This document shows positions 46,098 through 54,576 of a stretch of DNA of 64,000 nucleotides, in pieces; position 1 is the stretch's first letter; each line of letters starts with the position of its first letter. The notes beneath the pieces were generated by a model that ran no database searches, was not told where the DNA came from, and worked only from the letters and a program-made list of their open reading frames with translations. This DNA comes from Streptomyces shenzhenensis (lineage in GTDB: Bacteria; Actinomycetota; Actinomycetes; Streptomycetales; Streptomycetaceae). Made by a program: the position numbers and the translations under genes. The stretch is taken from NCBI RefSeq assembly GCF_003688995.1, contig NZ_PENI01000020.1, forward strand, positions 1 through 64,000, written 5' to 3'.

Positions 46098-47624
46098 ATG
46101 ACCAGCAGCAGCGACCGGAGCCCCGCAGTGGACGTTCGAGGATCTAAGAGCTACGAAATCCGGACCTACGGGTGCCAGATGAACGTTCACGACTCCGAGC
46201 GATTGTCCGGGCTGCTCGAAGAAGCCGGTTACGTACGCGCCCCCGAGGGGTCCGACGGCGACGCGGACGTCGTCGTCTTCAACACATGCGCCGTGCGCGA
46301 GAACGCCGACAACCGGCTGTACGGCAACCTCGGCCGGCTCGCGCCACAGAAGGCCCGGCGCCCCGGCATGCAGATCGCGGTCGGCGGCTGCCTGGCCCAG
46401 AAGGACCGGGACACGATCGTGAAGAAGGCGCCCTGGGTGGACGTCGTCTTCGGCACGCACAACATCGGCAAGCTGCCCGTCCTGCTGGAGCGCGCCCGCG
46501 TGCAGGAGGAGGCCCAGGTCGAGATCGCCGAGTCCCTGGAGGCGTTCCCCTCGACGCTGCCGACCCGGCGCGAGAGCGCGTACGCGGCCTGGGTGTCGAT
46601 CTCCGTCGGCTGCAACAACACCTGCACCTTCTGCATCGTGCCCGCGCTGCGCGGCAAGGAGAAGGACCGTCGCCTCGGCGACATCCTCGCCGAGGTCGAG
46701 GCCCTGGTCGCCGAGGGCGTCTCCGAGATCACGCTGCTCGGCCAGAACGTCAACGCCTACGGCTCCGACATCGGCGACCGTGAGGCGTTCAGCAAGCTGC
46801 TGCGAGCCTGCGGCGCCGTCGAGGGTCTGGAGCGGGTGCGCTTCACCTCGCCGCACCCCCGCGACTTCACCGACGACGTGATCGCCGCCATGGCCGAGAC
46901 GCCGAACGCCATGCCGCAGCTGCACATGCCCCTCCAGTCCGGCTCGGACACCGTCCTGAAGGCGATGCGCCGCTCCTACCGGCAGGAGCGTTACCTCGGC
47001 ATCATCGAGAAGGTGCGCGCCGCGATCCCGCACGCGGCGATCACCACCGACATCATCGTGGGCTTCCCCGGGGAGACGGAGGAGGACTTCGAGCAGACCC
47101 TCCACGTCGTCCGGGAGGCGCGCTTCGCGCAGGCGTTCACCTTCCAGTACTCCAAGCGCCCCGGCACCCCGGCGGCCACCATGGACGACCAGATCCCCAA
47201 GGAGGTCGTCCAGGCGCGCTACGAGCGGCTGGTCGCCCTCCAGGAGGAGATCTCCTGGGAGGAGAACAAGAAGCAGGTCGGTCGCACTCTGGAGCTGATG
47301 GTCGCGGAGGGCGAGGGCCGCAAGGACGGCGCGACGCACCGCCTCTCCGGCCGCGCCCCCGACAACCGCCTGGTCCACTTCACCAAGCCCGAGCAGCCGG
47401 TGCGCCCCGGCGACGTGGTCACCGTCGAGGTGACGTACGCCGCCCCGCACCACCTCCTCGCCGAGGGACCTGCCCTCGCCGTGCGCCGCACGCGCGCGGG
47501 TGACGCCTGGGAGAAGCGGACCCAGGCCGAGTCGGCCAAGCCGGCGGGCGTCATGCTGGGGCTGCCCCGGATCGGTGTACCGGAGCCCCTGCCGGCCGCC
47601 ACGGGTGCCTGCGGCTGCGACTGA
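46098..47624 (+). CDS. miaB: tRNA-2-methylthio-N6-dimethylallyladenosine synthase MiaB
   Basis: 508 residues. MTTase N-terminal domain with Cys26 (TYGCQMNVHDSE), Cys64 (VVFNTCAVRENAD) and GGCLAQ. Radical-SAM core with CNNTCTFC. C-terminal TRAM domain (VGRTLELMVAEGEGR). It methylthiolates i6A37 of tRNAs reading UNN codons, acting after MiaA, whose gene is 1.5 kb downstream. The C terminus ends in a Cys-rich ATGACGCD-like tail that is unusual but seen in the genus. TACCCT 7-13 bases before the start may be a -10; GAGGA is adjacent. Confidence 0.97.
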   Translation: MTSSSDRSPAVDVRGSKSYEIRTYGCQMNVHDSERLSGLLEEAGYVRAPEGSDGDADVVVFNTCAVRENADNRLYGNLGRLAPQKARRPGMQIAVGGCLAQKDRDTIVKKAPWVDVVFGTHNIGKLPVLLERARVQEEAQVEIAESLEAFPSTLPTRRESAYAAWVSISVGCNNTCTFCIVPALRGKEKDRRLGDILAEVEALVAEGVSEITLLGQNVNAYGSDIGDREAFSKLLRACGAVEGLERVRFTSPHPRDFTDDVIAAMAETPNAMPQLHMPLQSGSDTVLKAMRRSYRQERYLGIIEKVRAAIPHAAITTDIIVGFPGETEEDFEQTLHVVREARFAQAFTFQYSKRPGTPAATMDDQIPKEVVQARYERLVALQEEISWEENKKQVGRTLELMVAEGEGRKDGATHRLSGRAPDNRLVHFTKPEQPVRPGDVVTVEVTYAAPHHLLAEGPALAVRRTRAGDAWEKRTQAESAKPAGVMLGLPRIGVPEPLPAATGACGCD

Positions 47625-47639
47625 CGTACGCTGCCGATC

Positions 47640-48353
47640 ATGCTTGTCGCCGCCGCAGTCTGCCCCTGTCCTCCGCTCCTCGTGCCCGCGGTCGCGGCGG
47701 GTGCCGCGGCGGAACTGGACGTCGCGCGTGCCGCGTGCGCGGACGCGCTCGGCGTGCTCGCCGCCGCCCGCCCCGAGCGCCTGGTGGTCGTCGGACCCGC
47801 CGGGCCGGACGGGCGCGGCGCCCACCCACAGGGCGCCCGGGGCTCCTTCCGCGGCTTCGGCGTGGATCTCGACGTCCGGCTGGGGCCGGGCGGCGACGCG
47901 GACGCCGAGCGGGCGCTGCCGCCGTCGCTCGCCGTCGCCGCCTGGCTGCTGGAGCGGGCCGGCTGGGCGGGCGCGCCGATCGAGGGGCTCGGCGTGGGGG
48001 AACCGCTGGCCCCCGAGCGGTGTATCGAAGCGGGAAGGGACATCGCTGCGCGGGCCGGGCGGACGGCACTGCTGGTGATGGGCGACGCCAGCGCGTGCCG
48101 CACGCTCAAGGCGCCGGGCTATCTGGACGAGCGGGCGGCACCGTTCGACGCGGAGGTCGCGCGTGCGCTGGGGGCGGCGGACCTGGCGGCACTCACGGCA
48201 CTGGACGCCGAGCTGGCGCGGGAGCTGAAGGCGTCGGGCCGCGTGCCCTGGCAGATCCTCGCGGGCGCCGCCGAGGGCGCGGACCTGACGGGCGCACTGC
48301 TCTACGACGACGCCCCCTACGGCGTGGGGTACCTGGTGGCTGCCTGGTCCTAG
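47640..48353 (+). CDS. Class III extradiol dioxygenase-fold protein, probably non-catalytic
   Basis: 237 residues. It aligns in outline to the LigB/class III extradiol dioxygenase superfamily (CPCPPLLVPAVAAG at the N terminus, RLVVVGPAGP, ALLVMGDASACRTL, LLYDDAPYGVGYLVA at the end). The N-terminal motif usually reads CPHPP with a metal-binding His; here it is CPCPP, so the iron site is altered. It is conserved between miaB and miaA in actinobacteria but its function is unknown. It starts 15 bases after miaB and is probably in the same transcript. Confidence 0.78.
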   Translation: MLVAAAVCPCPPLLVPAVAAGAAAELDVARAACADALGVLAAARPERLVVVGPAGPDGRGAHPQGARGSFRGFGVDLDVRLGPGGDADAERALPPSLAVAAWLLERAGWAGAPIEGLGVGEPLAPERCIEAGRDIAARAGRTALLVMGDASACRTLKAPGYLDERAAPFDAEVARALGAADLAALTALDAELARELKASGRVPWQILAGAAEGADLTGALLYDDAPYGVGYLVAAWS

Positions 48354-48367
48354 GACCGGGGCCCGCG

Positions 48368-48436
48368 GCGGCCCGGTTACCCGGTCCGCGGCGACCCGAT
48401 TTCACGGCCAGAGGCGGCCCGGTTCCCGGTCCGCGG
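48368..48436. repeat. Short direct repeat in intergenic region
   Basis: GGCGGCCCGGTTACCCGGTC then CGCGG at 48368, and GGCGGCCCGGTTCCCGGTCC then GCGG at 48414, identical but for one missing base. Copies are 46 bases apart. Confidence 0.55.
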
Positions 48437-48477
48437 GGGTCCGGTCTCCCGGGCGGGGCGTCCTGGGTCCACGGCCG

Positions 48478-48506
48478 GCGGGTCCGCGTCCCGGACGCGG
48501 ACCCGC
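48478..48506. terminator. Convergent terminator
   Basis: A perfect 14-bp inverted repeat, GCGGGTCCGCGTCC / GGACGCGGACCCGC, with a minimal loop lies between the plus-strand dioxygenase-fold gene and the minus-strand antitoxin-like gene. Confidence 0.8.
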
Positions 48507-48510
48507 GTGA

Positions 48511-48837
48511 TCAGGAGGACGGCGGAGGCGTCTCCGGCGGCGTGTCTGCCGTGCCCGTCGTCCCCTTCGTTTCCGTTGTCCCCGTGGTTCCCGCGGTTCC
48601 GCTCGGGCCGCCGTCCGTCTCGGAACCGCCCTTGTGCGCGAGCCGGTCCATGGCGCCCTTGGCCTTGTCGGTGCCCGCGTGGATCTTGTCGCTGTACTTG
48701 CCCTTGGTCTTCTCGTCGACCACCTTGGCGGCCTTGTCGATGCCGTCCTGGATCTTGCCCCCGTGCTGCTGCGCGAGGTCGGACACCTTGTCCTTGGCCG
48801 GGCCCAGCTTGGCCTTCACATTGTCGAAAAGACCCAT
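48511..48837 (-). CDS. Rv0909/MT0933-like antitoxin family protein
   Basis: 108 residues, highly charged and helical. MGLFDNVKAKLGPAKDKVSD and GIDKAAKVVDEKTKGKYSDKI fit the MT0933-like antitoxin family. The last ~35 residues are a Thr/Gly/Pro low-complexity tail. No toxin gene lies next to it on either strand, so it is either an orphan or a structural helper unrelated to toxin-antitoxin function. An AAGGAAGG stretch precedes the ATG. It is divergent from miaA. Confidence 0.8.
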   Translation of the reverse strand: MGLFDNVKAKLGPAKDKVSDLAQQHGGKIQDGIDKAAKVVDEKTKGKYSDKIHAGTDKAKGAMDRLAHKGGSETDGGPSGTAGTTGTTETKGTTGTADTPPETPPPSS

Positions 48838-49123
48838 GGTCCACCTTCCTTGCGGGACGGTTGCCTGCGGGCACCCGCACCGCCCCCCGCCGCCCCCGCG
48901 GCTCCCTCGCCGCGGCCCCTGTGCCGAGTCGCGAGAAGGCGGGCCGAAGTGCCCACATCCGTTCCATACGGTACCCGCGCGGGCGCGATCCCGCGTGACC
49001 GAATGCCTCCCGGGCGTGACCCCCGGCCTCCCGGGCGGGCCGTGCAGCCTCCCGGGCGGGCCGTGCACAGACCGTCGCACAACCCGTTCGAGGCGTGGCC
49101 GCGGGGTTTGGGAGACTGATGCG

Positions 49124-50062
49124 GTGAGCAGTGCACCCTCCACCCCCCGAGTCATCGCCGTCGTCGGACCCACCGCCGCGGGCAAATCAGACCTGGGCGT
49201 CTTCCTCGCCCAGCGGCTCGGCGGCGAGGTGATCAACGCCGACTCCATGCAGCTCTACCGAGGCATGGACATCGGTACCGCCAAGCTGACACCCGAGGAG
49301 CGCGGCGGCGTCCCGCACCACCTGCTGGACATCTGGGACGTCACGGTCACCGCCTCCGTCGCCGAGTACCAGAGACTGGCCCGCGCCCGGATCGAGGCAC
49401 TGCTCGCCGAGGGACGCTGGCCGATCCTGGTCGGCGGCTCCGGCCTGTACGTCCGCGGCGCGGTGGACAACCTGGAGTTCCCCGGCACCGACCCCGAGGT
49501 CAGGAACCGGCTGGAGGACGAACTCGCGCTGCGTGGCTCCGGAGCGCTGCACGCGCGCCTCGCCGCCGCCGACCCCGAGGCCGCCCGCGCGATCCTGCCC
49601 AGCAACGGCCGCCGTATCGTCCGCGCCCTGGAAGTGATCGAGATCACCGGCCGCCCCTTCACCGCCAACCTTCCCGGCCACGACTCGGTGTACGACACCG
49701 TCCAGATCGGCGTCGACGTGGCCCGCCCCGAACTCGACGAGCGCATCGCGCACCGCGTCGACCGCATGTGGGAGGCGGGCCTCGTGGCCGAGGTGCGCGC
49801 CCTGGAGGCGCGGGGCCTGCGCGAGGGGCGTACGGCGTCGCGCGCGCTCGGCTACCAGCAGGTCCTCGCGGCGCTGTCCGGTGACTGCACCGAACAGGAG
49901 GCGCGGTCGGAGACCGTACGCGCCACCAAACGCTTCGCGCGCCGCCAGGATTCATGGTTCAGGCGTGACCCGCGGGTGCACTGGTTGAGTGGGGCCGAGG
50001 CGGACCGTCAGGAACTTCCGCGCCTCGCACTGGCGTTGCTCGAACGACCGGTCACAGCCTGA
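49124..50062 (+). CDS. miaA: tRNA dimethylallyltransferase MiaA
   Basis: 312 residues. P-loop GPTAAGKS (about 15-22), the substrate motif INADSMQLYRGMDIGTAK, VGGSGLYVRG and the C-terminal ATKRFARRQDSWFRRD. It transfers a dimethylallyl group from DMAPP to A37 of tRNAs reading UNN codons; MiaB then methylthiolates it. The GTG start has GGGAG 13 bases upstream; an earlier in-frame start would enter the upstream gap. It is followed by a small membrane-protein gene and dapF, the standard actinobacterial order. Confidence 0.97.
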   Translation: MSSAPSTPRVIAVVGPTAAGKSDLGVFLAQRLGGEVINADSMQLYRGMDIGTAKLTPEERGGVPHHLLDIWDVTVTASVAEYQRLARARIEALLAEGRWPILVGGSGLYVRGAVDNLEFPGTDPEVRNRLEDELALRGSGALHARLAAADPEAARAILPSNGRRIVRALEVIEITGRPFTANLPGHDSVYDTVQIGVDVARPELDERIAHRVDRMWEAGLVAEVRALEARGLREGRTASRALGYQQVLAALSGDCTEQEARSETVRATKRFARRQDSWFRRDPRVHWLSGAEADRQELPRLALALLERPVTA

Positions 50063-50170
50063 TCACGTGATGGCATCGGGATGCGCCGCCGGTCATCGGG
50101 GCCTCCGGCGCCATGCCATCATCGAGCTTCGATCGACCAAGTGGAGTCCGAGTTGGGAGGGCGCGTGGCG

Positions 50171-50677
50171 ATGGAGGCCGGCCCTCGCGACACCGCACAA
50201 GGCACCGAGCACGTCACCGCCGACGGCGGCGAAGCGGAGCAGGGCGAGGACCGCCTGAGCCCCGACGGACCCGACGAGACGCCGGGCGGCGTGACCGCCG
50301 ACGGCCCCGAGCCCGAGGAGATGTTCGCCGGCGGGCCTGAGGTCGAGGTCGAGCTGCGCCCGCAGCGCCGGCTGCGCATCTGGCAGCTCGCCCCCATCGT
50401 GGCGCTGGCCGCGGTCGGCTCCCTGATGTTCGCCTTCCCGCTCGCCTTCGACTTCGGCGACAGCGGCGCGGTGATCGCGATGCTCGGCCTGCTGATCTGC
50501 TCCTGCTCCGCGGGCTGGGGCATGATGGCCGCCCGCCGCGTCGGCCACACCCTGCCGGGGCTGCCCCCGCGGGGCTCCGGACGCCGCCCCGACTGGCGGG
50601 TCGTCCTGGCCTACGTCCTGATCGTGGCCGTGGTCGCGGTCCTCGCCGTGTGGCGCGTGGCCCGACTGCGTCACTGA
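50171..50677 (+). CDS. Conserved membrane protein between miaA and dapF
   Basis: 168 residues. The first ~70 are acidic and disordered (Glu/Asp/Gly/Pro-rich). Three membrane helices follow (APIVALAAVGSLMFAFPLAF, GAVIAMLGLLICSCSAGWG, WRVVLAYVLIVAVVAVLAV). The gene is conserved at this position in actinobacteria without an assigned role. ATG is chosen with GGGAGG about 10 bases upstream; a GTG at 50141 is in frame and would add 10 residues. Confidence 0.75.
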   Translation: MEAGPRDTAQGTEHVTADGGEAEQGEDRLSPDGPDETPGGVTADGPEPEEMFAGGPEVEVELRPQRRLRIWQLAPIVALAAVGSLMFAFPLAFDFGDSGAVIAMLGLLICSCSAGWGMMAARRVGHTLPGLPPRGSGRRPDWRVVLAYVLIVAVVAVLAVWRVARLRH

Positions 50678-50823
50678 GCCGGGCCGCGCCGGTCACCGAA
50701 GGCCGCCCGGCCGCGTCCGCCGCCCGGCCACGCCGACGGGCCGGAGCGGGCAGCGGGGTGCGGAACCGTCGCACCGGTCACCGGCCCCGCGGGGATGTCG
50801 TAGCGACCCCGTACGATCGAGGA

Positions 50824-51693
50824 ATGAGCACGCGGATCGCCTTCCTCAAGGGTCACGGCACCGAGAACGACTTCGTGATCGTCCCCGACCCGGAGAACGC
50901 CCTGGACCTCACCCCGGCCGCCGTCGCCGCCCTGTGCGACCGCCGCGCCGGCATCGGCGGCGACGGCGTGCTGCACGTGGTGCGCTCCGCCGCGCACCCC
51001 GAGGCCGCGGGGATGGCGTCCCGAGCGGAGTGGTTCATGGACTACCGCAACGGCGACGGTTCGGTCGCCGAGATGTGCGGCAACGGAGTCCGGGTGTTCG
51101 CCCGCTACCTCCAGCACGCCGGACATGTGGACGGAGGCGACCTCGCGATCGCCACGCGCGCGGGCGTGAAGACCGTGCACATCGCCAAGGACGGTGACGT
51201 CACGGTCGGCATGGGCAGCGCGCGCCTGCCCGAGGGCGCCGTGACGGTGAGCGTCGGCGAGCGCAGCTGGCCCGCGCGGAACGTGAACATGGGCAACCCG
51301 CACGCCGTCGCCTTCGTCGACGACCTCGCGCACGCGGGCGACCTGCTCGCCCAGCCCCCGTTCAGCCCGGCCGCCGCCTACCCCGACGGGGTCAACATCG
51401 AGTTCGTCGTCGACCGCGGCCCCCGGCACGTCGCCCTGCGGGTGCACGAGCGCGGCGCCGGCGAGACCCGCTCGTGCGGCACGGGCGCGTGCGCCGTCGC
51501 CGTGGCCGCCGCCCGCCGCGACGGCACCGACCCGGCCGTCACCGGAGCCCCGGCGACCTACACCGTGGACGTGCCCGGCGGGCGCCTCGTGATCACCGAG
51601 CGGCCGGACGGTGAGATCGAGATGACCGGCCCCGCGGTGATCGTGGCCGAGGGCGAGTTCGAGGCCGACTGGCTGGAAAACGCGGCCCGCTGA
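50824..51693 (+). CDS. dapF: Diaminopimelate epimerase
   Basis: 289 residues. The two catalytic cysteines are Cys85 (EMCGNGVRVFARYL) and Cys218 (GETRSCGTGACAVAVAA), with GTENDFVIV and NVNMGNPHAVAF also intact. It interconverts LL- and meso-diaminopimelate; Streptomyces cell walls use the LL form, so it feeds lysine and wall precursors. A TACGAT -10 hexamer lies 7 bases before the ATG, suggesting a leaderless transcript independent of miaA. Confidence 0.97.
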   Translation: MSTRIAFLKGHGTENDFVIVPDPENALDLTPAAVAALCDRRAGIGGDGVLHVVRSAAHPEAAGMASRAEWFMDYRNGDGSVAEMCGNGVRVFARYLQHAGHVDGGDLAIATRAGVKTVHIAKDGDVTVGMGSARLPEGAVTVSVGERSWPARNVNMGNPHAVAFVDDLAHAGDLLAQPPFSPAAAYPDGVNIEFVVDRGPRHVALRVHERGAGETRSCGTGACAVAVAAARRDGTDPAVTGAPATYTVDVPGGRLVITERPDGEIEMTGPAVIVAEGEFEADWLENAAR

Positions 51694-51976
51694 CCACGCG
51701 AATCGCGGCCCCGGCCGCCCTGGACACATGGATCCGTGGGTATCCGGGTCCGCGCCGGTTCGAAACCACGGCCGACCGCGGAGCGCCTGGCGCAAAACCG
51801 TAAACCTTCAGATCGTCGCTCGAATGGGTGATCCGTTTCACGCTCGGCGAGAGCGGGTCAGTCGGGCGTGATGGGCTCGATAGCATCAAGCACCGGCACG
51901 GACGGGGGAACGTCGCCATCCCTGAGCCGCGTATGCCCTGGGGCTCCGTCCGCCGGTCCACGAGCCGGAGGTGCCC

Positions 51977-54244
51977 ATGAGTGCGGAGGCCACGAACCCC
52001 GCGACCCCTGGTCCTGTAGCCCCTACAGCGCCCCGCAGGAAGGCCCGTCCCCGGATCGACCTGCGCCGGCTCGGCCGGGCCGCGCTGCTCGGCCCGGCCG
52101 CCCGTGACCGGCTGCCCGACGCCATCGGCCACGTCGTCGAAGCCCACCGCGCCCACCACCCCGACGCCGACCTCGAACCGCTGCGCCGCGCCTATGTCCT
52201 GGCGGAGTCCTCGCACCGCGGCCAGATGCGCAAGAGCGGCGAGCCGTACATCACGCATCCGCTCGCCGTGACCCTGATCCTCGCCGAACTCGGGGCCGAG
52301 ACGACGACGTTGACGGCCTCCCTGCTCCACGACACCGTCGAGGACACCGATGTGACGCTGGACCAGGTGCGGGACCAGTTCGGCGAGGAGGTCCGCTACC
52401 TCGTCGACGGGGTCACCAAGCTGGAGAAGGTCGACTACGGCGCCGCTGCCGAGCCCGAGACCTTCCGCAAGATGCTCGTCGCCACCGGCAACGACGTCCG
52501 GGTGATGTCGATCAAGCTCGCCGACCGGCTGCACAACATGCGCACCCTCGGCGTGATGCGCCCCGAGAAACAGGCCCGGATCGCGAAGGTGACCCGCGAC
52601 GTCCTGATCCCGCTCGCCGAACGGCTGGGCGTCCAGGCACTCAAGACCGAGCTGGAGGACCTGGTCTTCGCCATCCTCCACCCCGAGGAGTACGCGCACA
52701 CGCGGCAGTTGATCGCCGCCAACGCGGCCCGCCCCGACGACCCCCTCACCGAGATCGCCGACGAGGCCCGCACGGTCCTGCGCGACGCCGGCATCCAGGC
52801 CGAAGTCCTCATCCGTTCACGGCACTTCGTCTCCGTGCACCGCGTGGCCCGCAAGCGCGGACGGCTGCGCGGCGCCGACTTCGGGCGACTGCTCGTGCTG
52901 GTCAACGAGGACGCGGACTGCTACGGCGTCCTGGGCGAGCTGCACACCTGCATGACGCCCGTCGTCTCGGAGTTCAAGGACTTCATCGCCGTACCCAAGT
53001 TCAACCTGTACCAGTCGCTGCACACCGCCGTCGCCCGCGCGGACCGCCAGGTCGTCGAAGTCCTCATCCGCACCCACCAGATGCACCGTGTCGCCGAGGC
53101 GGGCGTGGTCGCCCTCGGCAACCCCTACGCCCCGCCCACGGACGAGCACGCGTCGACGGCCGACGGCGAGCGCGCCGACCCGACCCGCCCCGGCTGGCTC
53201 TCCCGGCTCCTCGAATGGCAGCGGGGCGCCCCCGACCCCGACACCTTCTGGTCGACGCTGCGCGAGGACCTCGCCCAGGACCGCGAGATCACCGTCTTCC
53301 GGCCCGACGGCGGCACGCTGGGGCTGCCCGAGGGCGCCACCTGCGTGGACGCCGCCTACGCCCAGTACGGCGAGGACGCGCACGCCTGCATCGGGGCCCG
53401 CGTCAACGGCCGCCTGGCCACCCTCAGCACGGTCCTGAGGGACGGCGACTCCGTCCAGCTCCTCATGGGCCAGGACCTGGCCTCCGAGCCGTCGCGGGAG
53501 TGGCTGGAGCACGCCCACACACCGGCGGCGCGCATCGCCATCCAGCGGTGGCTCGCGGCGCATCCGGAGGATCCGGCGGAGGGACCGGCAGCGGGACTGG
53601 CGGAGGATCCCGTGGAGGGACCGGCGGGGGAGCGCGCGCGGTTCGGCGAGCGCCTCGACGACATCGAGAGCGCCGCCGGGGCCGCTCCCGGCCCGCGGAC
53701 CCGCACGGCCGTGAGCGACCCGGGCGTGAGCGACCCGGCCGCGCCCGCGGCCGCCGCCCGCACGACCTCCGACGGCGGCACCGGGCGCGCGGGCGCCGAC
53801 CTCGTCGTCGAGCGTCCGGGCGCCGTCGTACGCCTCGCCGGATGCTGTACGCCCGTGCCTCCCGACGAGATCACCGGTTTCTCCGTGCGCGGCGGTGTCG
53901 TGACCGTGCACCGCGTGCGGTGCGCCGCGGTGGCGCGCATGAAGCGCGGGGGGCGCGCGGAGGTCGATGTGCGCTGGGGGGACAGCTCCGCCTGCCGGGT
54001 CACGCTCGTCGCGGAATCGTTCGGGCGGCCCCATCTGCTCGCCGATCTCACCGAGGCGATCGCCCTGGAGGGCGCCGAGATCGTCTCCGCCATCGTCGAA
54101 CCGCCCAGCCAGCAGCGGGTCCGCCACACGTACACCCTCCAACTCCCCGACGCGACCCGCCTCCTCGCCCTGATGCGGGCCATGCGCAATGTGCCCGGCG
54201 TGTACGACGTGAGCCGCGCACAACACGAGGCCGCGGACTCCTGA
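51977..54244 (+). CDS. rshA: RelA/SpoT homologue (RSH) with intact HD and divergent synthetase domain
   Basis: 755 residues. The HD hydrolase domain is complete (SSHRGQMRKSGEPYITHP, LLHDTVED with His118-Asp119, IKLADRLHNMRTL). The synthetase domain (about 240-380) keeps EFKDFIAVPKFNLYQSLHT and EVLIRTHQMH but diverges elsewhere: the usual YDLIGxR is GADFGRLL, and the AAHWxYK motif is replaced by VALGNPYAP. TGS (ITVFRPDGGTLGLPEGATC), a zinc-finger-like region (GCCTPVPPDEITGF) and an ACT domain follow. It resembles RshA of S. coelicolor, the second RSH beside RelA. (p)ppGpp hydrolysis is likely; synthesis is uncertain. The ATG with GGAGG 5 bases upstream is taken as start. Confidence 0.9.
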   Translation: MSAEATNPATPGPVAPTAPRRKARPRIDLRRLGRAALLGPAARDRLPDAIGHVVEAHRAHHPDADLEPLRRAYVLAESSHRGQMRKSGEPYITHPLAVTLILAELGAETTTLTASLLHDTVEDTDVTLDQVRDQFGEEVRYLVDGVTKLEKVDYGAAAEPETFRKMLVATGNDVRVMSIKLADRLHNMRTLGVMRPEKQARIAKVTRDVLIPLAERLGVQALKTELEDLVFAILHPEEYAHTRQLIAANAARPDDPLTEIADEARTVLRDAGIQAEVLIRSRHFVSVHRVARKRGRLRGADFGRLLVLVNEDADCYGVLGELHTCMTPVVSEFKDFIAVPKFNLYQSLHTAVARADRQVVEVLIRTHQMHRVAEAGVVALGNPYAPPTDEHASTADGERADPTRPGWLSRLLEWQRGAPDPDTFWSTLREDLAQDREITVFRPDGGTLGLPEGATCVDAAYAQYGEDAHACIGARVNGRLATLSTVLRDGDSVQLLMGQDLASEPSREWLEHAHTPAARIAIQRWLAAHPEDPAEGPAAGLAEDPVEGPAGERARFGERLDDIESAAGAAPGPRTRTAVSDPGVSDPAAPAAAARTTSDGGTGRAGADLVVERPGAVVRLAGCCTPVPPDEITGFSVRGGVVTVHRVRCAAVARMKRGGRAEVDVRWGDSSACRVTLVAESFGRPHLLADLTEAIALEGAEIVSAIVEPPSQQRVRHTYTLQLPDATRLLALMRAMRNVPGVYDVSRAQHEAADS

Positions 54245-54576
54245 GCGGCGCCCGGCACGAGGCCATGCGCCCCGAGTGGGGCCCGGCACCGGACCTTGGC
54301 CTCCCGGGCGTTCCTCAGCACTGGCCCTGGGCCTCCTGAATGGCGTCAGAACGGGACGTCGCTTCTTTGAACGGCCGTCGGGACGGGCGTCGCTTCTTGA
54401 AGTGATCGTCAGGGCAGCGTTGCTCCTTGAGTGACCGTCAGCACCGGGCGCCGGCCCCCTAGTCGGCGTCGAGCACCGGGTCCACGACTCCCAGGGCGCC
54501 CGCAGGACCAACCCGTTCGAGTGGGCCGGGCGCGCGTCGCCGCAGCGGGGCACGCGCGCGCTGGTAGCGGTGGTGC
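54245..54576. repeat. Intergenic region with ~30-bp imperfect repeats
   Basis: 332 bases without a gene. Three to four diverged copies follow each other at 30-31 base spacing: CGTCGCTTCTTTGA (54357), CGTCGCTTCTTGA (54388), CGTTGCTCCTTGA (54418), each followed after a few bases by (C/T)CGTC(G/A)G. A weaker copy starts near 54328. Confidence 0.6.

Noticed and set aside
48368..48506. CRISPR-like repeat structure
   Set aside because: There are only two copies of a 24-base repeat, with no regular spacers and no cas genes.
50785..50824. PafBC-type promoter before dapF (ATGTCGTAG-N8-TACGAT)
   Set aside because: Geometry fits but only six of nine recognition bases match; chance is a sufficient explanation.
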